A DNA stretch of 64,000 nt from Saccharibacillus deserti (GCF_013618475.1 NZ_JABJVN010000002.1:496001-560000), one strand, 5' to 3'; positions 27,187 through 36,673 are shown, counted from the first letter of the stretch. The notes: generated by a model not told the origin, from the sequence alone. Translations and numbers: made by a program.

Positions 27187-28299
27187 ATGACAGCGACTAA
27201 AGGTCTGGAAGGCATTGTAGCCGCAACTTCTTCGATCAGTTCGATCGTGGACGGCGTGCTTACATATCGGGGGTACAACATCGACGATCTGGCTGAAAAC
27301 GCTTCGTTCGACGAAGTGGCCTACCTGCTATGGCACGGTGCGCTTCCGAATGAGGAACAGTTGGCGAAATTGAGAAGCAATCTGCAGCAGTATTCGGCCG
27401 TTCCGGCGCAGCTGATCGAGCAGATGAAGTTGTATCCAAAAGATATGAACATGATGGCTGCGCTGAGAACCGCCGTATCGGGTCTTGCCCTGTACGATGC
27501 TTCGGCGGACGAAATGACCCGTGAATCGAATCTGACCAAAGCGGAGCGCCTGCAGGCGCAGCTGCCGACCCTGGTTGCCGCATTGGCCCGGATCGCCGAA
27601 GGTCAGGAGCCGATCGCGCCGAAGGAAGGCCTGGGACTTACCGAGAACTTCCTTTATATGATGAGCGGCGAGCTGCCGGAACAGACAGCCATCGAAGCTT
27701 TGGACAAAGCGCTTGTGCTGCACGCCGACCACGAGCTGAATGCTTCGACATTCGCTTCCCGGGTTACCGTGGCGACACTGTCGGATATTTATTCCGGGGT
27801 GACGTCGGCTATCGGCGCACTCAAAGGTCCTCTGCACGGCGGAGCGAACGAAGCCGTCATGCGGATGCTGGAAGAAATCGGTTCCCTCGAAAAAGTGGAG
27901 CCTTACGTTCAAGACAAGCTGGACAACAAAGTCAAGATCATGGGCTTCGGCCACCGTGTCTACAAGAACGGCGATCCGCGCGCGAAACACCTGATGGAGA
28001 TGTCGCGCCGCTTGGGCGAGGCCAAAGGCGATTCGTCGCTGTACGAGATGTCGATCAAGATCGAAGAACTGGTGACTTCGCAAAAAGGCCTGAAACCGAA
28101 TGTCGACTTCTATTCGGCTTCCGTGTACACGCTGCTGGGCATTTCCCGCAAGCTGTTCACTCCGATCTTCGCGATCAGCCGGGTATCCGGATGGACCGCG
28201 CATATTCTCGAGCAGTACGAAGACAACCGTCTGATCCGTCCGCGTGCCGAGTATGTCGGCGAGCTGGATCTGACGTACGTGCCGATCGCGCAGCGTTAA
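27187..28299 (+). CDS. citZ: citrate synthase CitZ
   Basis: Citrate synthase condenses oxaloacetate and acetyl-CoA to citrate at the TCA entry. It is 370 residues, the size of the Gram-positive short form. The substrate-binding and catalytic residues lie in LHGGANEAVMRML (His), MGFGHRVYKNGDPRAKHL (catalytic His) and NVDFYSASVYTLLG (catalytic Asp). The ATG follows AAAAGGAGTGATG. It is followed by its own terminator, then icd and mdh on the same strand, the order seen in B. subtilis. The upstream region carries cre-like and LysR-like sites. Confidence 0.95.
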   Translation: MTATKGLEGIVAATSSISSIVDGVLTYRGYNIDDLAENASFDEVAYLLWHGALPNEEQLAKLRSNLQQYSAVPAQLIEQMKLYPKDMNMMAALRTAVSGLALYDASADEMTRESNLTKAERLQAQLPTLVAALARIAEGQEPIAPKEGLGLTENFLYMMSGELPEQTAIEALDKALVLHADHELNASTFASRVTVATLSDIYSGVTSAIGALKGPLHGGANEAVMRMLEEIGSLEKVEPYVQDKLDNKVKIMGFGHRVYKNGDPRAKHLMEMSRRLGEAKGDSSLYEMSIKIEELVTSQKGLKPNVDFYSASVYTLLGISRKLFTPIFAISRVSGWTAHILEQYEDNRLIRPRAEYVGELDLTYVPIAQR

Positions 28300-28315
28300 A
28301 CGATTTTTGTCGGGT

Positions 28316-28353
28316 ACCGCCCGGAAGCTTTATAAGCCACGGGCGGTTTTTTT
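28316..28353 (+). terminator. terminator between citZ and icd
   Basis: ACCGCCCG and CGGGCGGT form an 8-bp stem around a 16-base loop, followed by seven T. Confidence 0.82.
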
Positions 28354-28374
28354 CGGCAAAAGATTCACGTTTTG

Positions 28375-28403
28375 TTCAAAATTTATCCGTCATAAGCTAC
28401 AAT
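28375..28403 (+). promoter_or_regulatory. sigma-A promoter of icd
   Basis: TTCAAA at 28375-28380, a 17-base spacer and TACAAT at 28398-28403. The -35 hexamer is the same as at citZ. Confidence 0.65.
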
Positions 28404-28483
28404 AGAAGAGATTGCGGGCGCAGGTTGTCCTTATACGGCATGCCCCGAAACCGTACCAACACTTCGAAGGAGGAATTCCATTC

Positions 28484-29782
28484 ATGTCTAAATTTGAAAA
28501 ATTCACTGCACCGACTGAGGGAGAACAAATTCAGATCGAAAACGGTACACTCGTCGTTCCGAATAACCCGGTTATTCCGTTTATCGAAGGCGACGGCACA
28601 GGCCGCGACATCTGGAAAGCTTCCAAACGCGTATTTGACGCAGCCGTTGAAAAAGCCTACGGCGGCAGCAAAAAGATCGCCTGGTATGAAGTGTTTGCGG
28701 GCGAAAAAGCTTTCAATACATACGGAGAGTGGCTGCCGGCCGATACGCTGACTGCAATCCGTCAATATATCGTAGCGATCAAAGGACCTTTGACGACGCC
28801 AATCGGCGGCGGCATCCGTTCGCTTAACGTAGCGCTGCGTCAAGAGCTCGACCTGTACGTCTGCCTGCGTCCGGTTCGTTACTTCACGGGCGTACCTTCG
28901 CCGGTTAAGCGTCCCGAGCTGGTCGACATGGTTATTTTCCGCGAGAACACGGAAGATATCTATGCGGGCATCGAGTATCAGGAAGGCACCGAAGAAGTCA
29001 AAAAAGTGCTGGAATTCCTGAAAAACGAAATGGGAGTCAACAAGATCCGTTTCCCGGAAACGTCCGGAATCGGTATCAAGCCGGTATCCGAAGAAGGCTC
29101 CAAGCGTCTCGTTCGCGCAGCGGTTCAATACGCGATCGACAACAACCGCAAAACGGTTACGCTGGTGCATAAAGGCAACATCATGAAGTTCACCGAAGGC
29201 GCCTTCAAGAACTGGGGCTACGAAGTGGCGGAAGCGGAATTCGGCGACAAAGTGTTCACTTGGGCGCAATACGACGAAATCAAAGAAAAAGACGGTACCG
29301 ATGCGGCAAACGCGGCTCAAAAAGCGGCTGAAGACGCAGGCAAGATCATCGTGAAAGACGCTATCGCGGACATCGCGCTGCAGCAGGTCCTGACCCGTCC
29401 GACCGACTTCGACGTTATCGCCACGTTGAACCTCAACGGCGACTACCTGTCCGATGCCCTGGCGGCACAAGTCGGCGGTATCGGTATCGCACCGGGCGCC
29501 AACATCAACTATGTCACAGGTCATGCCATCTTCGAAGCGACCCACGGTACGGCTCCGAAGTATGCGGACAAAGACGTGGTCAACCCGGGTTCGGTGATTC
29601 TGTCCGGCGTTATGATGCTTGAGCATCTGGGCTGGCAGGAAGCGGCAGACCTGATCTACAAAGGGCTGGAGTCGTCGATCAACAACAAAACGGTTACTTA
29701 CGATTTTGCCCGTCTGATGGAGGGCGCAACCGAAGTGAAATGTTCGGCGTTTGCCGACGAAGTCATTCGCAATATGCAATAA
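28484..29782 (+). CDS. icd: NADP-dependent isocitrate dehydrogenase
   Basis: Isocitrate dehydrogenase oxidises isocitrate to 2-oxoglutarate with NADP+. It is 432 residues. The substrate loop [19 protein letters not shown] includes the serine phosphorylated in E. coli Icd. [16 protein letters not shown], the metal-binding Asp region near [18 protein letters not shown], and [14 protein letters not shown] are conserved. I chose the ATG at 28484 because it follows GAAGGAGGAA; the longer upstream frame has no such site. It has its own promoter and a strong terminator before mdh. Confidence 0.96.
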   Translation: MSKFEKFTAPTEGEQIQIENGTLVVPNNPVIPFIEGDGTGRDIWKASKRVFDAAVEKAYGGSKKIAWYEVFAGEKAFNTYGEWLPADTLTAIRQYIVAIKGPLTTPIGGGIRSLNVALRQELDLYVCLRPVRYFTGVPSPVKRPELVDMVIFRENTEDIYAGIEYQEGTEEVKKVLEFLKNEMGVNKIRFPETSGIGIKPVSEEGSKRLVRAAVQYAIDNNRKTVTLVHKGNIMKFTEGAFKNWGYEVAEAEFGDKVFTWAQYDEIKEKDGTDAANAAQKAAEDAGKIIVKDAIADIALQQVLTRPTDFDVIATLNLNGDYLSDALAAQVGGIGIAPGANINYVTGHAIFEATHGTAPKYADKDVVNPGSVILSGVMMLEHLGWQEAADLIYKGLESSINNKTVTYDFARLMEGATEVKCSAFADEVIRNMQ

Positions 29783-29796
29783 GAGCCTTACCGCGT

Positions 29797-29847
29797 ACGG
29801 GCGGAAAAGGAGCCTGGAACGGCTCTTTTTCCGCCCGTTCTTTTTTT
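29797..29847 (+). terminator. strong terminator between icd and mdh
   Basis: An 18-bp stem (ACGGGCGGAAAAGGAGCC with its complement, one wobble) around a 6-base loop, ending in a T-run. mdh, 60 bases further on, probably depends on read-through or an unrecognised promoter. Confidence 0.9.
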
Positions 29848-29905
29848 GGCCGCTTTTGGCCGTGGAACCGATTTATCCATTTTCGAAAAGGGAGGCACAA
29901 CCGCC

Positions 29906-30859
29906 ATGATCCATACACGCAAAAAAATCACGATCGTCGGGGCCGGCTTCACCGGCGCGACGACCGCATTGATGATCGCGCAAAAAGAACTGGGAGACGT
30001 CGTGCTGCTCGATATTCCGCAGTTGGAGAATCCGACCAAAGGCAAAGCGCTCGACCTGCTGGAAGCTTCTCCGGTGCAGGGCTTCGATGCGCGCATCACC
30101 GGGACGTCCAACTACGACGAAGCGGCGGACTCCGACCTGGTGATCATTACGGCCGGTATTGCACGCAAGCAGGGGATGAGCCGTGACGATTTGGTAAGCA
30201 CGAATGCGGGGATCGTCCGTTCGGTCTGCGAACAGATTCGCAGGGTCGCTCCGGAAACCACCGTGTTGATTCTGAGCAACCCGGTAGACGCGATGACCTA
30301 TGCCGCTTATCAGACGCTCGGCTTCCCGAAGAACCGCGTAATCGGACAGTCCGGTGTACTGGACACCGCGCGGTACTGCACCTTTCTCGCCGAAGAATTG
30401 AACGTGTCGGTCGAAGACGTACGCGGTTTCGTACTCGGCGGGCACGGTGACGATATGGTACCGCTGGTCCGCTATTCCAGCGTCGGCGGAATTCCGATCG
30501 AGTCGCTGATTGCCAAAGAGCGGATTGCCGAGATCGTCCAGCGCACGCGCGTAGGCGGAGGAGAGATCGTCAATCTGCTGGGCAGCGGCAGCGCCTATTA
30601 TGCGCCGGCCGCTTCGCTTGTCCAGATGGCCGAAGCCGTATTGAAAGACAAGAAGCGGGTGCTGCCCGTTATTGCGCGGCTGGAAGGCGAGTACGGCTAC
30701 CGGGACCTGTTCCTCGGGGTACCGGCGGTGTTGGGCGGAAACGGCATCGAGAAGATATTCGAGCTCGAATTGACGCCGGAAGAGCAAGCGGCACTCGACA
30801 AGTCGGCCGATTCGGTTCGCGGCGTGATTGCGATTGCCGCTTCGGGACTGCCGGAGTAA
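29906..30859 (+). CDS. mdh: malate dehydrogenase
   Basis: NAD-dependent malate dehydrogenase of the LDH-like type, 317 residues. The Rossmann motif [18 protein letters not shown] is at the N-terminus (GAGxTG). The catalytic His lies in [17 protein letters not shown] and the NAD-binding [13 protein letters not shown] is present. The ATG at 29906 follows AAGGGAGG. It completes citZ-icd-mdh. B. subtilis has phoPR directly after mdh; here an SDR gene, an HD hydrolase and a transporter intervene. Confidence 0.95.
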   Translation: MIHTRKKITIVGAGFTGATTALMIAQKELGDVVLLDIPQLENPTKGKALDLLEASPVQGFDARITGTSNYDEAADSDLVIITAGIARKQGMSRDDLVSTNAGIVRSVCEQIRRVAPETTVLILSNPVDAMTYAAYQTLGFPKNRVIGQSGVLDTARYCTFLAEELNVSVEDVRGFVLGGHGDDMVPLVRYSSVGGIPIESLIAKERIAEIVQRTRVGGGEIVNLLGSGSAYYAPAASLVQMAEAVLKDKKRVLPVIARLEGEYGYRDLFLGVPAVLGGNGIEKIFELELTPEEQAALDKSADSVRGVIAIAASGLPE

Positions 30860-30914
30860 ACAAACGGTCGAGGAGTCTGCCGCAGGGCGGAACCGGCCTC
30901 ATGTCTAATTTTTG

Positions 30915-30957
30915 GCGTCCACAGCGGCAGCGGCAGCGGCGGTGTGGACGTCTTTTT
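30915..30957 (+). terminator. terminator after mdh
   Basis: GCGTCCACA and TGTGGACGT form a 9-bp stem (one G-T), followed by CTTTTTG. The loop is a short CAGCGG triplicate. Confidence 0.72.
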
Positions 30958-31108
30958 GCCGTAGGCCGGCATAACGCGAAAATCCTATTTGAAAATTGGG
31001 GATTTGCTCCTTTTTTTGGATTGAACTGTTTGGCCGTTCGTGCGGGGTGGTAAGTATCCAACGGAAGCTAAAGACAGCTCAAGACCTACACGAAAGGAGT
31101 TTTCGATA

Positions 31109-31990
31109 ATGCCAACCAACGAACAGCAAGCCAATGAACAGAGACCCAAAAGTCCTCCTGCCCAACAGCTTGACGGACATGGAACGGAATCGGAAATGAC
31201 GCCGAGACCGGAGTACATTTCTCCCACTTACAAAGCGGCAGGCAAGCTTGAAGGCATGACCGCCGTTATTTCCGGAGGCGACAGCGGCATCGGCCGCGCA
31301 GTAGCCGTCCATTATGCGCGCGAAGGCGCCGACGTGGCGGTTCTGTATTTCAGCGAACACGAAGACGCGGAAGAAACGAAGCGTCTGATCGAAGCGGAAG
31401 GCAGACAGTGCCTGCTGATTGTAGGCGATTTGGGCGACGAGTCGTTCGCGCAGGAAGCGATCAAGCGGACGATCGACAAGTTCGGCAAACTTGATATCGT
31501 CGTCAACAACGCGGCAGAGCAGCATCCTCAAGAATCGCTGATCGATATCACGGCCGATCAGCTGGAGCGGACATTCAGAACGAATATTTTCAGTATGTTC
31601 TTCCTGACCAAAGCGGCGCTGCCGCATCTGAAGGCGGGAAGCTCAATCATCAATACGACTTCGATCACGGCTTATCGCGGCAGCCCGGAACTGCTCGATT
31701 ACTCGTCGACCAAAGGAGCGATCGTCAGCTTTACCCGTTCGCTGTCGATGAGTCTGGCGGAGCAGAAGATTCGGGTTAACGGCGTAGCGCCGGGTCCGAT
31801 CTGGACACCGCTGATTCCGTCGACTTTCCCGGAAGAAAAAGTCGAATCGTTTGGCGAATCCCAGCCGCTTGGCCGTATGGGACAGCCTTCCGAACTGGCT
31901 CCGGCTTACGTATATCTGGCTTCGCCGGATTCTTCCTACGTCAGCGGACAAGTTATCCACGTTAACGGCGGCGAAGTCATCAACGGGTAA
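31109..31990 (+). CDS. YhdF/YghA-type SDR oxidoreductase
   Basis: A short-chain dehydrogenase of 293 residues. An N-terminal hydrophilic extension of about 45 residues (Gln/Glu/Pro-rich) precedes the Rossmann fold, as in the stress-related YhdF/YghA group. Visible are the cofactor motif SGGDSGIGRAVAVHYA, NNAAEQHP, the catalytic Ser in INTTSITAYRG, YSSTKGAI (Tyr-X3-Lys) and APGPIWTPLIP. The ATG follows GAAAGGAG. A weak sigma-B-like pair (GTTTGG and GGGTGG, near 31029-31051) lies upstream with a short spacer, so general-stress control is only a possibility. The substrate is unknown. Confidence 0.88.
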   Translation: MPTNEQQANEQRPKSPPAQQLDGHGTESEMTPRPEYISPTYKAAGKLEGMTAVISGGDSGIGRAVAVHYAREGADVAVLYFSEHEDAEETKRLIEAEGRQCLLIVGDLGDESFAQEAIKRTIDKFGKLDIVVNNAAEQHPQESLIDITADQLERTFRTNIFSMFFLTKAALPHLKAGSSIINTTSITAYRGSPELLDYSSTKGAIVSFTRSLSMSLAEQKIRVNGVAPGPIWTPLIPSTFPEEKVESFGESQPLGRMGQPSELAPAYVYLASPDSSYVSGQVIHVNGGEVING

Positions 31991-32050
31991 AGCCGCAGCG
32001 GCAAAAAAAGATTTTTTTCCTGTACGCCTTTGTTTTCCGAGTACGGCAAA

Positions 32051-32097
32051 AGCCGTTTCACCCCGCGCAGACGCGCCGGGTGAAACGGCTTTTTTTG
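32051..32097. terminator. bidirectional terminator between SDR and HD genes
   Basis: AGCCGTTTCACCC and GGGTGAAACGGCT form a perfect 13-bp stem, T-run on the right and A-run on the left. It ends the SDR gene and can also serve the convergent gene that follows. Confidence 0.88.
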
Positions 32098-32188
32098 TTA
32101 TTTTTTCGGGAATCGATCCTGAATCCTGCCAGGACTGCGGAAGCGGCAGCCGAAAGCGGATACGCCCCGGGAAACGGTCCGGTTGGGT

Positions 32189-32821
32189 TCAGCGGACTTC
32201 AGGACGCTGCGTTTCCTCGCCGAGCTGGGTCGACAACTCGTCGAGCGTCATTTCGAAAGCCGGGGCCAGATGCTTGAGGAAGTATTCCACTTCCGGCATT
32301 GCCGACTCGGCCAGCTTTTCTTCGGTCTGCTGCTTGGCTACCGCAAATTCGCGATTGCCGGCGGCAACTTCCCACGCGCACTTGAGATAGGCGTCGATCC
32401 GGTCGGCCGCTTTGACATAGGCATGCAGAACTTTGTCTTCTTCATTGGGTTCGGTCGTGCCGATCAGGGAAGCATAGACCGGCTGCAGCGCTTCCGGCGC
32501 CATATCGTTCAGACGCTGGGCTCCCATTTGTTCGATCAGACGGAAGTTGGTCAGCAGCGTCTCGTTGTGATGCTTGACGGGGGTCGGAATATCTCCGGTA
32601 AACACTTCGGGAGCATCATGGAACAAAGCCAGCGAGGAGGCGCGGTCCGCGTTGAGCGACTTGCCGTACAATTCGTTGCCGATCGTGCACAGCAGATGGG
32701 AGAGCAGCGCCACATGATACGAGTGTTCGGCGACGTTCTCGGTCATCGTACTGCGCATCAGGCTCCATCGTTTGATATGTTTAAGACGGTATAAATAAGC
32801 GGAGAACGGATAAATGGTCAA
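32189..32821 (-). CDS. YfbR-type HD-domain phosphohydrolase
   Basis: A metal-dependent HD hydrolase of 210 residues, closest to YfbR-type 5'-deoxynucleotidases that act on dNMPs. The HD residues are in VAEHSYHVALLSHL, ASSLALFHDAPEVFTGD and YVKAADRIDAYLKC. The start is TTG at 32821, nine bases after AAGGAAGG on the minus strand; an in-frame GTG directly abuts that site. It is divergent from the transporter-phoR operon and convergent with the SDR gene. The role in nucleotide-pool control is inferred from the family. Confidence 0.85.
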   Translation of the reverse strand: MTIYPFSAYLYRLKHIKRWSLMRSTMTENVAEHSYHVALLSHLLCTIGNELYGKSLNADRASSLALFHDAPEVFTGDIPTPVKHHNETLLTNFRLIEQMGAQRLNDMAPEALQPVYASLIGTTEPNEEDKVLHAYVKAADRIDAYLKCAWEVAAGNREFAVAKQQTEEKLAESAMPEVEYFLKHLAPAFEMTLDELSTQLGEETQRPEVR

Positions 32822-32931
32822 TGCAGGCACCCTTCCTTTTGCGCGTTTCGCGACTTTCGGTCTCTAAACTTTGTGGTAAGATGAAGAAGACACGGTATCC
32901 ATTATAGCAAACCGGAAAGGAAGGAACGCAA

Positions 32932-32973
32932 GTGAAAATCGCAGGATTGAAGCGGGAGCGGGAGATCCGATGA
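32932..32973 (+). CDS. possible 13-residue leader peptide upstream of the transporter
   Basis: A short frame begins at GTG 32932, six bases after GGAAGGAA, and reads MKIAGLKREREIR. Its TGA (32971-32973) overlaps the transporter ATG (32970) as ATGA. It has a better ribosome-binding site than the transporter itself, which suggests translational coupling. It contains four charged Arg/Lys-Glu pairs and no codon run typical of attenuation. Coding status is inferred from position only. Confidence 0.45.
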   Translation: MKIAGLKREREIR

Positions 32974-33944
32974 GAAACGGGGCTCTGGCGTTCAGCGGTT
33001 GGGTAGACCGGAATCTGTTCTGGTTGACTCCCTTCATGCTGGCGGCGGGCCTGGCCTTCTCCAAGCCCCTGCTGCCGCTGGTTCCCTCCATCGCCTATCT
33101 GTTCGCCTATATCACGTTTGTGATGGGCGTGGGCTGCGGCCGGGATCATCTCAAGCAGGTGTTCGCCCGTCCGCTGCCGATTGTACTGACGCTGGCGCTG
33201 AGCCACCTGGTCGCTCCTGTCGCCGCGTTTGGCCTGGGATGTGCGCTGTTCGGCGCCGATTCGCCGTATACGGTAGGTCTGGTGCTGTTTACCGTCATCC
33301 CGCTTGGCGTGTCTTCCGTACTCTGGATCGAGCTGTCCGGAGGCAGCTTGGCACTGGGGCTGGCCATGGTTCTGCTCGACTCGGCGCTCAGTCCGATTGT
33401 CGTGCCCGGATTGATCCGGATCTTTTTCGGCGCGGAACTGGGTTTCGATACGATCGGGCTGATGCGGGATCTGCTGCTGATGGTCGTTGTGCCGACGGCG
33501 CTTGGGGTCGTCATCTACGAACGTTCCGGCGGAAAGTTCAAACAGCGCGCCGCTCCCGTTCTGCTGCCGATTTCGAAAATCTTTTTTATGCTGGTGATTT
33601 TGCTGAATGCGGCGGGGATCGCTCCTTACGCCTATGAGCTTCGCGGCGACCTGGTCTCGGTGGTGCCGGCGGTTCTGGTGCTGGTCGCTCTCGGGTATCT
33701 GCTTGGCTATTACGCACCGCTGCTGCTTCGCGAACGCACGCCCGAGCTCTCGGTCACGGTCTCGTTTGCAGCCGGGATGCGCAACAACTCGCTCGGACTG
33801 GTTCTCGCCCTCGGTTATTTCTCGCCGCAGGCGGCCGTTCCCGTCGTGCTGGCCATTCTGGTCCAGCAGCCGCTTGCGACCCTGCATCAGTTTGTGTTAA
33901 GAAAATTCAAACCGTATCCGCTGAAGGAGAACTTTCACTCATGA
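32970..33944 (+). CDS. BASS-family (bile acid:sodium symporter-like) transporter
   Basis: An integral membrane protein of 324 residues with about nine to ten hydrophobic segments, in the BASS/ACR3-like fold. Typical are FVMGVGCGRDHLKQVFARP early, an IPLGVSSVLWIELSGGSLALG helix break, and SFAAGMRNNSLGLVLAL near residue 270. BASS proteins move organic anions such as pantoate or 2-keto acids with Na+; the substrate here is not predictable. The ATG overlaps an upstream short frame, and the stop overlaps the phoR ATG as ATGA, so it is translationally coupled to the phosphate sensor kinase, which is unusual. Confidence 0.85.
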   Translation: MRNGALAFSGWVDRNLFWLTPFMLAAGLAFSKPLLPLVPSIAYLFAYITFVMGVGCGRDHLKQVFARPLPIVLTLALSHLVAPVAAFGLGCALFGADSPYTVGLVLFTVIPLGVSSVLWIELSGGSLALGLAMVLLDSALSPIVVPGLIRIFFGAELGFDTIGLMRDLLLMVVVPTALGVVIYERSGGKFKQRAAPVLLPISKIFFMLVILLNAAGIAPYAYELRGDLVSVVPAVLVLVALGYLLGYYAPLLLRERTPELSVTVSFAAGMRNNSLGLVLALGYFSPQAAVPVVLAILVQQPLATLHQFVLRKFKPYPLKENFHS

Positions 33945-35743
33945 AACCATTTCGTTCCCGCCTGACGCTGATTCTGCTGGTGCTTGTCGGCGTTTCGGTG
34001 CTGGCCGCCGGCCTGACGATGGCCAAAGTATTTCGGGATTCGCATATTCATTCCCTGGAAGACTATATGGGCCGGGAAATCGCTCTGCTGGAAGAGCTGC
34101 TGAAACTGCCTGCCGTTCCGCAAAAAGGCGAGTCGATCGCGCCCCTGTTCAGTATCGAAGCGAAGCGGCTTGCCGATCTGACCGATTCCCGGGTGACTTT
34201 TATCTCAAAGGACGGAAGGGTCATCGGCGATTCCCAGAGCGAAGCGGCTTCGATGGACAACCACCTGGATCGCGAAGAAATCCGTACATCCGGTCCGGGC
34301 ACTCCCGGTCATTCCGTACGGTACAGCCAGACGCTTGGACGGGATATGCTCTATGTGGCGGCCCCGATTGTTTCTTCCGACGGCTTCGAAGGGTATATTC
34401 GTCTGTCGATGAGTCTGGGCATCGTGGAGGAAGGGCTGCAGCGGGGCTGGATCATCATGGGCAGCGCGTTGGCCGTCCTGTTCCTGTTCGCCGCCGCGGT
34501 CAGCTACCGTCTGGCCAAAGGACTTACCCGCCCGATCGAACATATCATGGATACGGCCAACCGGATCTCCAAACTCGATTACGATGCGAGAGTCGGTCCG
34601 ATGCGCCGCGACGAGATCGGCCAGTTGGGCGCTTCGATCGACAATATGGCCGACAGTCTTCAGGCGCAGATGCATACGATCCGGGATAATGAGAGCCTGC
34701 TGCAAAACGTGCTGGACAATATGACCGGCGGCATTATTATGGTCGACGAAGCGGAGAAAATCGGGCTCGTCAACCGCCAGGCGGAGCGAATGCTCGGGAT
34801 TCGTTCCGACCGGGTCGTGGGACGCCCCTACGTGGAGCTGAAGCGGTTCTACGAGCTGACCCGTTTTATCGAGGAAGGGCTGCATCGCAAGATGCGGATG
34901 CACGACGAATTGACGCTGTTCGTGCCGGAAGAAAGGCTGATTACGCTGGACGGAGTACCGATGACGGTCCGGGACAAGTCGTATCACGGCATGCTGTTTC
35001 TGTTCCAGGACATCTCGGATATCCGGCGCCTGGAGCGGATGCGCAGCGAATTTGTGGCGAATGTGTCCCATGAGCTTAAAACGCCGGTCGCCGCGGTCCA
35101 GGGTTTTGCCGAGACCCTGCTGGCCGGCGGCGTAAAAGACGAAGACACGGCACGCTCTTTCCTCAAGATCATCTACGACGAAGGAGAGCGGCTGAACCGG
35201 CTGATCGGCGATATCCTTGATTTGTCCAAAATCGAATCCCGCCGTATCCAGCTCGATTACGCGCCGGTCCATGTGCTGACGCTGTTCCAGTCGGTCAGCA
35301 AGGTGCTGGAAGGAGCTGCCGAACATAAACGGATCGAGATTCGACTGGAGGTGCCGGAAGAGCTGTTTATCGAAGCGGACGAAGATCGGCTGCGGCAAAT
35401 TTTTATCAACCTGGTCGGCAACGGAATCAGTTATACGCCCGAAGGCGGCCGCGTATCGATCAAAGCGGAAGAATTCGCGGACGGGGAATATGAAGACGAG
35501 AGGGTCCGGTTCAGCGTATCGGACAACGGGATCGGAATTCCCAAAAAGGATCTGCCGCGGATCTTCGAGCGCTTCTACCGGGTAGACAAGGCGCGTTCGC
35601 GCAGTTCGGGCGGTACGGGGCTTGGGCTGTCGATCGTCAAACATCTGGTGGAACTGCACCGCGGATCGATTTCGGTCGAAAGCGTACTTGGCGTCGGAAG
35701 CACTTTTAACGTGGAACTGCCGGTGCTTCAGGAAAATCCTTAA
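33941..35743 (+). CDS. phoR: PhoR-type sensor histidine kinase
   Basis: A membrane histidine kinase of 600 residues, assigned as PhoR from architecture and the adjacent phoP, pstB and phoU. TM1 is at about 8-28, an extracytoplasmic sensor at about 30-170, TM2 at about 172-192, HAMP at about 193-245 and PAS at about 260-360. HisKA has the phospho-His in FVANVSHELKTPVAAVQ near 377. HATPase_c has N and G boxes (FINLVGNGISYTPEGG, GTGLGLSIVK). It starts in an ATGA overlap with the transporter. The kinase gene precedes phoP, the reverse of the B. subtilis order, and phoP has its own promoter in the 191-base gap. Confidence 0.9.
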   Translation: MKPFRSRLTLILLVLVGVSVLAAGLTMAKVFRDSHIHSLEDYMGREIALLEELLKLPAVPQKGESIAPLFSIEAKRLADLTDSRVTFISKDGRVIGDSQSEAASMDNHLDREEIRTSGPGTPGHSVRYSQTLGRDMLYVAAPIVSSDGFEGYIRLSMSLGIVEEGLQRGWIIMGSALAVLFLFAAAVSYRLAKGLTRPIEHIMDTANRISKLDYDARVGPMRRDEIGQLGASIDNMADSLQAQMHTIRDNESLLQNVLDNMTGGIIMVDEAEKIGLVNRQAERMLGIRSDRVVGRPYVELKRFYELTRFIEEGLHRKMRMHDELTLFVPEERLITLDGVPMTVRDKSYHGMLFLFQDISDIRRLERMRSEFVANVSHELKTPVAAVQGFAETLLAGGVKDEDTARSFLKIIYDEGERLNRLIGDILDLSKIESRRIQLDYAPVHVLTLFQSVSKVLEGAAEHKRIEIRLEVPEELFIEADEDRLRQIFINLVGNGISYTPEGGRVSIKAEEFADGEYEDERVRFSVSDNGIGIPKKDLPRIFERFYRVDKARSRSSGGTGLGLSIVKHLVELHRGSISVESVLGVGSTFNVELPVLQENP

Positions 35744-35746
35744 TTT

Positions 35747-35778
35747 TTTACACAGCGTTAACAATGCCATGATATGCT
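35747..35778 (+). promoter_or_regulatory. Pho box and promoter of phoP
   Basis: TTTACA at 35747-35752 and TTAACA at 35758-35763 have the 11-bp period of PhoP binding sites, with a TATGCT -10 at 35773-35778. The boxes sit in place of a -35, as at PhoP-activated promoters. Confidence 0.7.
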
Positions 35779-35934
35779 GATGGAGGTCAAAACAAGGCGA
35801 GGGCATAAACCTGTCGATTCATGCCGAAAAACGGTGAATCCGCTTGCGGGAATTACACCGGATAAACAAACAAGGCAAGAAAGACAGCGGTCTTGTGCAA
35901 GCGCCGCAGGCAAACGAAATGGGGGATCGAGCCA

Positions 35935-36669
35935 ATGGCTAGGAAATTGCTCGTCATCGAAGACGAGCCGACGCTGTCCCGGTTGATTTCTTACAATCTG
36001 TCGCAGGACGGTTACGAGGTCGTGCTTGAAGAGCACGGAACGGGCGGGTACGAACGGGCTCGCAGGGAAGCATTCGATTTGATTTTGCTGGATTTGATGC
36101 TGCCCGGCATGAGCGGAATCGAAATTCTCGAGAAGCTGCGCGCTTCCGGCGTCAAGACGCCGATCGTGATCCTGACCGCAAAAAATGCGGAAGAAGATAT
36201 CGTGCTGGGATTGAAACTTGGCGCGGACGATTATGTCACAAAACCGTTTGGCGTATCGGAAATGCTGGCACGCGTCGGGGCGGTCATCAGACGTACCTCC
36301 GGCGAAGAATCGGAATACGCGGCTCCCGCCGTGTCCGAGTCGAAGATCAGCCTGGGTGCGCTGACCATTTATCCGGATAAATATGAAGTGACGCTCGGCC
36401 AGCAGTCGATCAACCTGCGGCCGAAGGAATTCGAAGTTCTGCTCTATCTGGCGCGCAAACCCGGCGTCGTGATGACCCGCGACGATCTGATGAACGCGGT
36501 GTGGGGCTTCGATTATATCGGCGGACAGCGCACGGTTGACGTTCATGTCAGCTCTTTGCGCAAAAAGCTGGAACTTGACCCCGGTTCGGTACATATCGAT
36601 TCCATCCGAGGTGTCGGCTACAAATTGGTCGTGGCTCAAGCGAAAGCGGACTCCCGTTCTTCCCTGTAA
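35935..36669 (+). CDS. phoP: PhoP-type response regulator
   Basis: An OmpR/PhoB-family regulator of 244 residues. The receiver domain covers about 1-120: acidic pocket VIEDEPT near the start, phospho-acceptor Asp in LLDLMLPGMSG near 52, Lys in VTKPFGVSEM. The winged-helix DNA-binding domain covers about 145-235 (LRPKEFEVLLYLARKPG; VDVHVSSLRKKLE). I chose the ATG at 35935, which follows GGGGGATCG. It has its own promoter with a Pho box, implying autoregulation. The next two promoters to the right also carry Pho boxes. Confidence 0.93.
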   Translation: MARKLLVIEDEPTLSRLISYNLSQDGYEVVLEEHGTGGYERARREAFDLILLDLMLPGMSGIEILEKLRASGVKTPIVILTAKNAEEDIVLGLKLGADDYVTKPFGVSEMLARVGAVIRRTSGEESEYAAPAVSESKISLGALTIYPDKYEVTLGQQSINLRPKEFEVLLYLARKPGVVMTRDDLMNAVWGFDYIGGQRTVDVHVSSLRKKLELDPGSVHIDSIRGVGYKLVVAQAKADSRSSL

Positions 36670-36673
36670 GGGG

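Noticed and set aside
30923-30941. CAGCGG triplicate as a repeat array
   Set aside because: Only three short units in the loop of the mdh terminator; no spacers, so neither CRISPR nor a meaningful tandem array.
31029-31051. Sigma-B promoter before the SDR gene
   Set aside because: GTTTGG and GGGTGG resemble the -35 and -10 only loosely and the spacer is about 11 bases, shorter than usual; kept only as a remark.
35774-35986. A 70-residue frame at the start of phoP
   Set aside because: It begins in the promoter region, is out of frame with phoP and has no ribosome-binding site or recognisable sequence.
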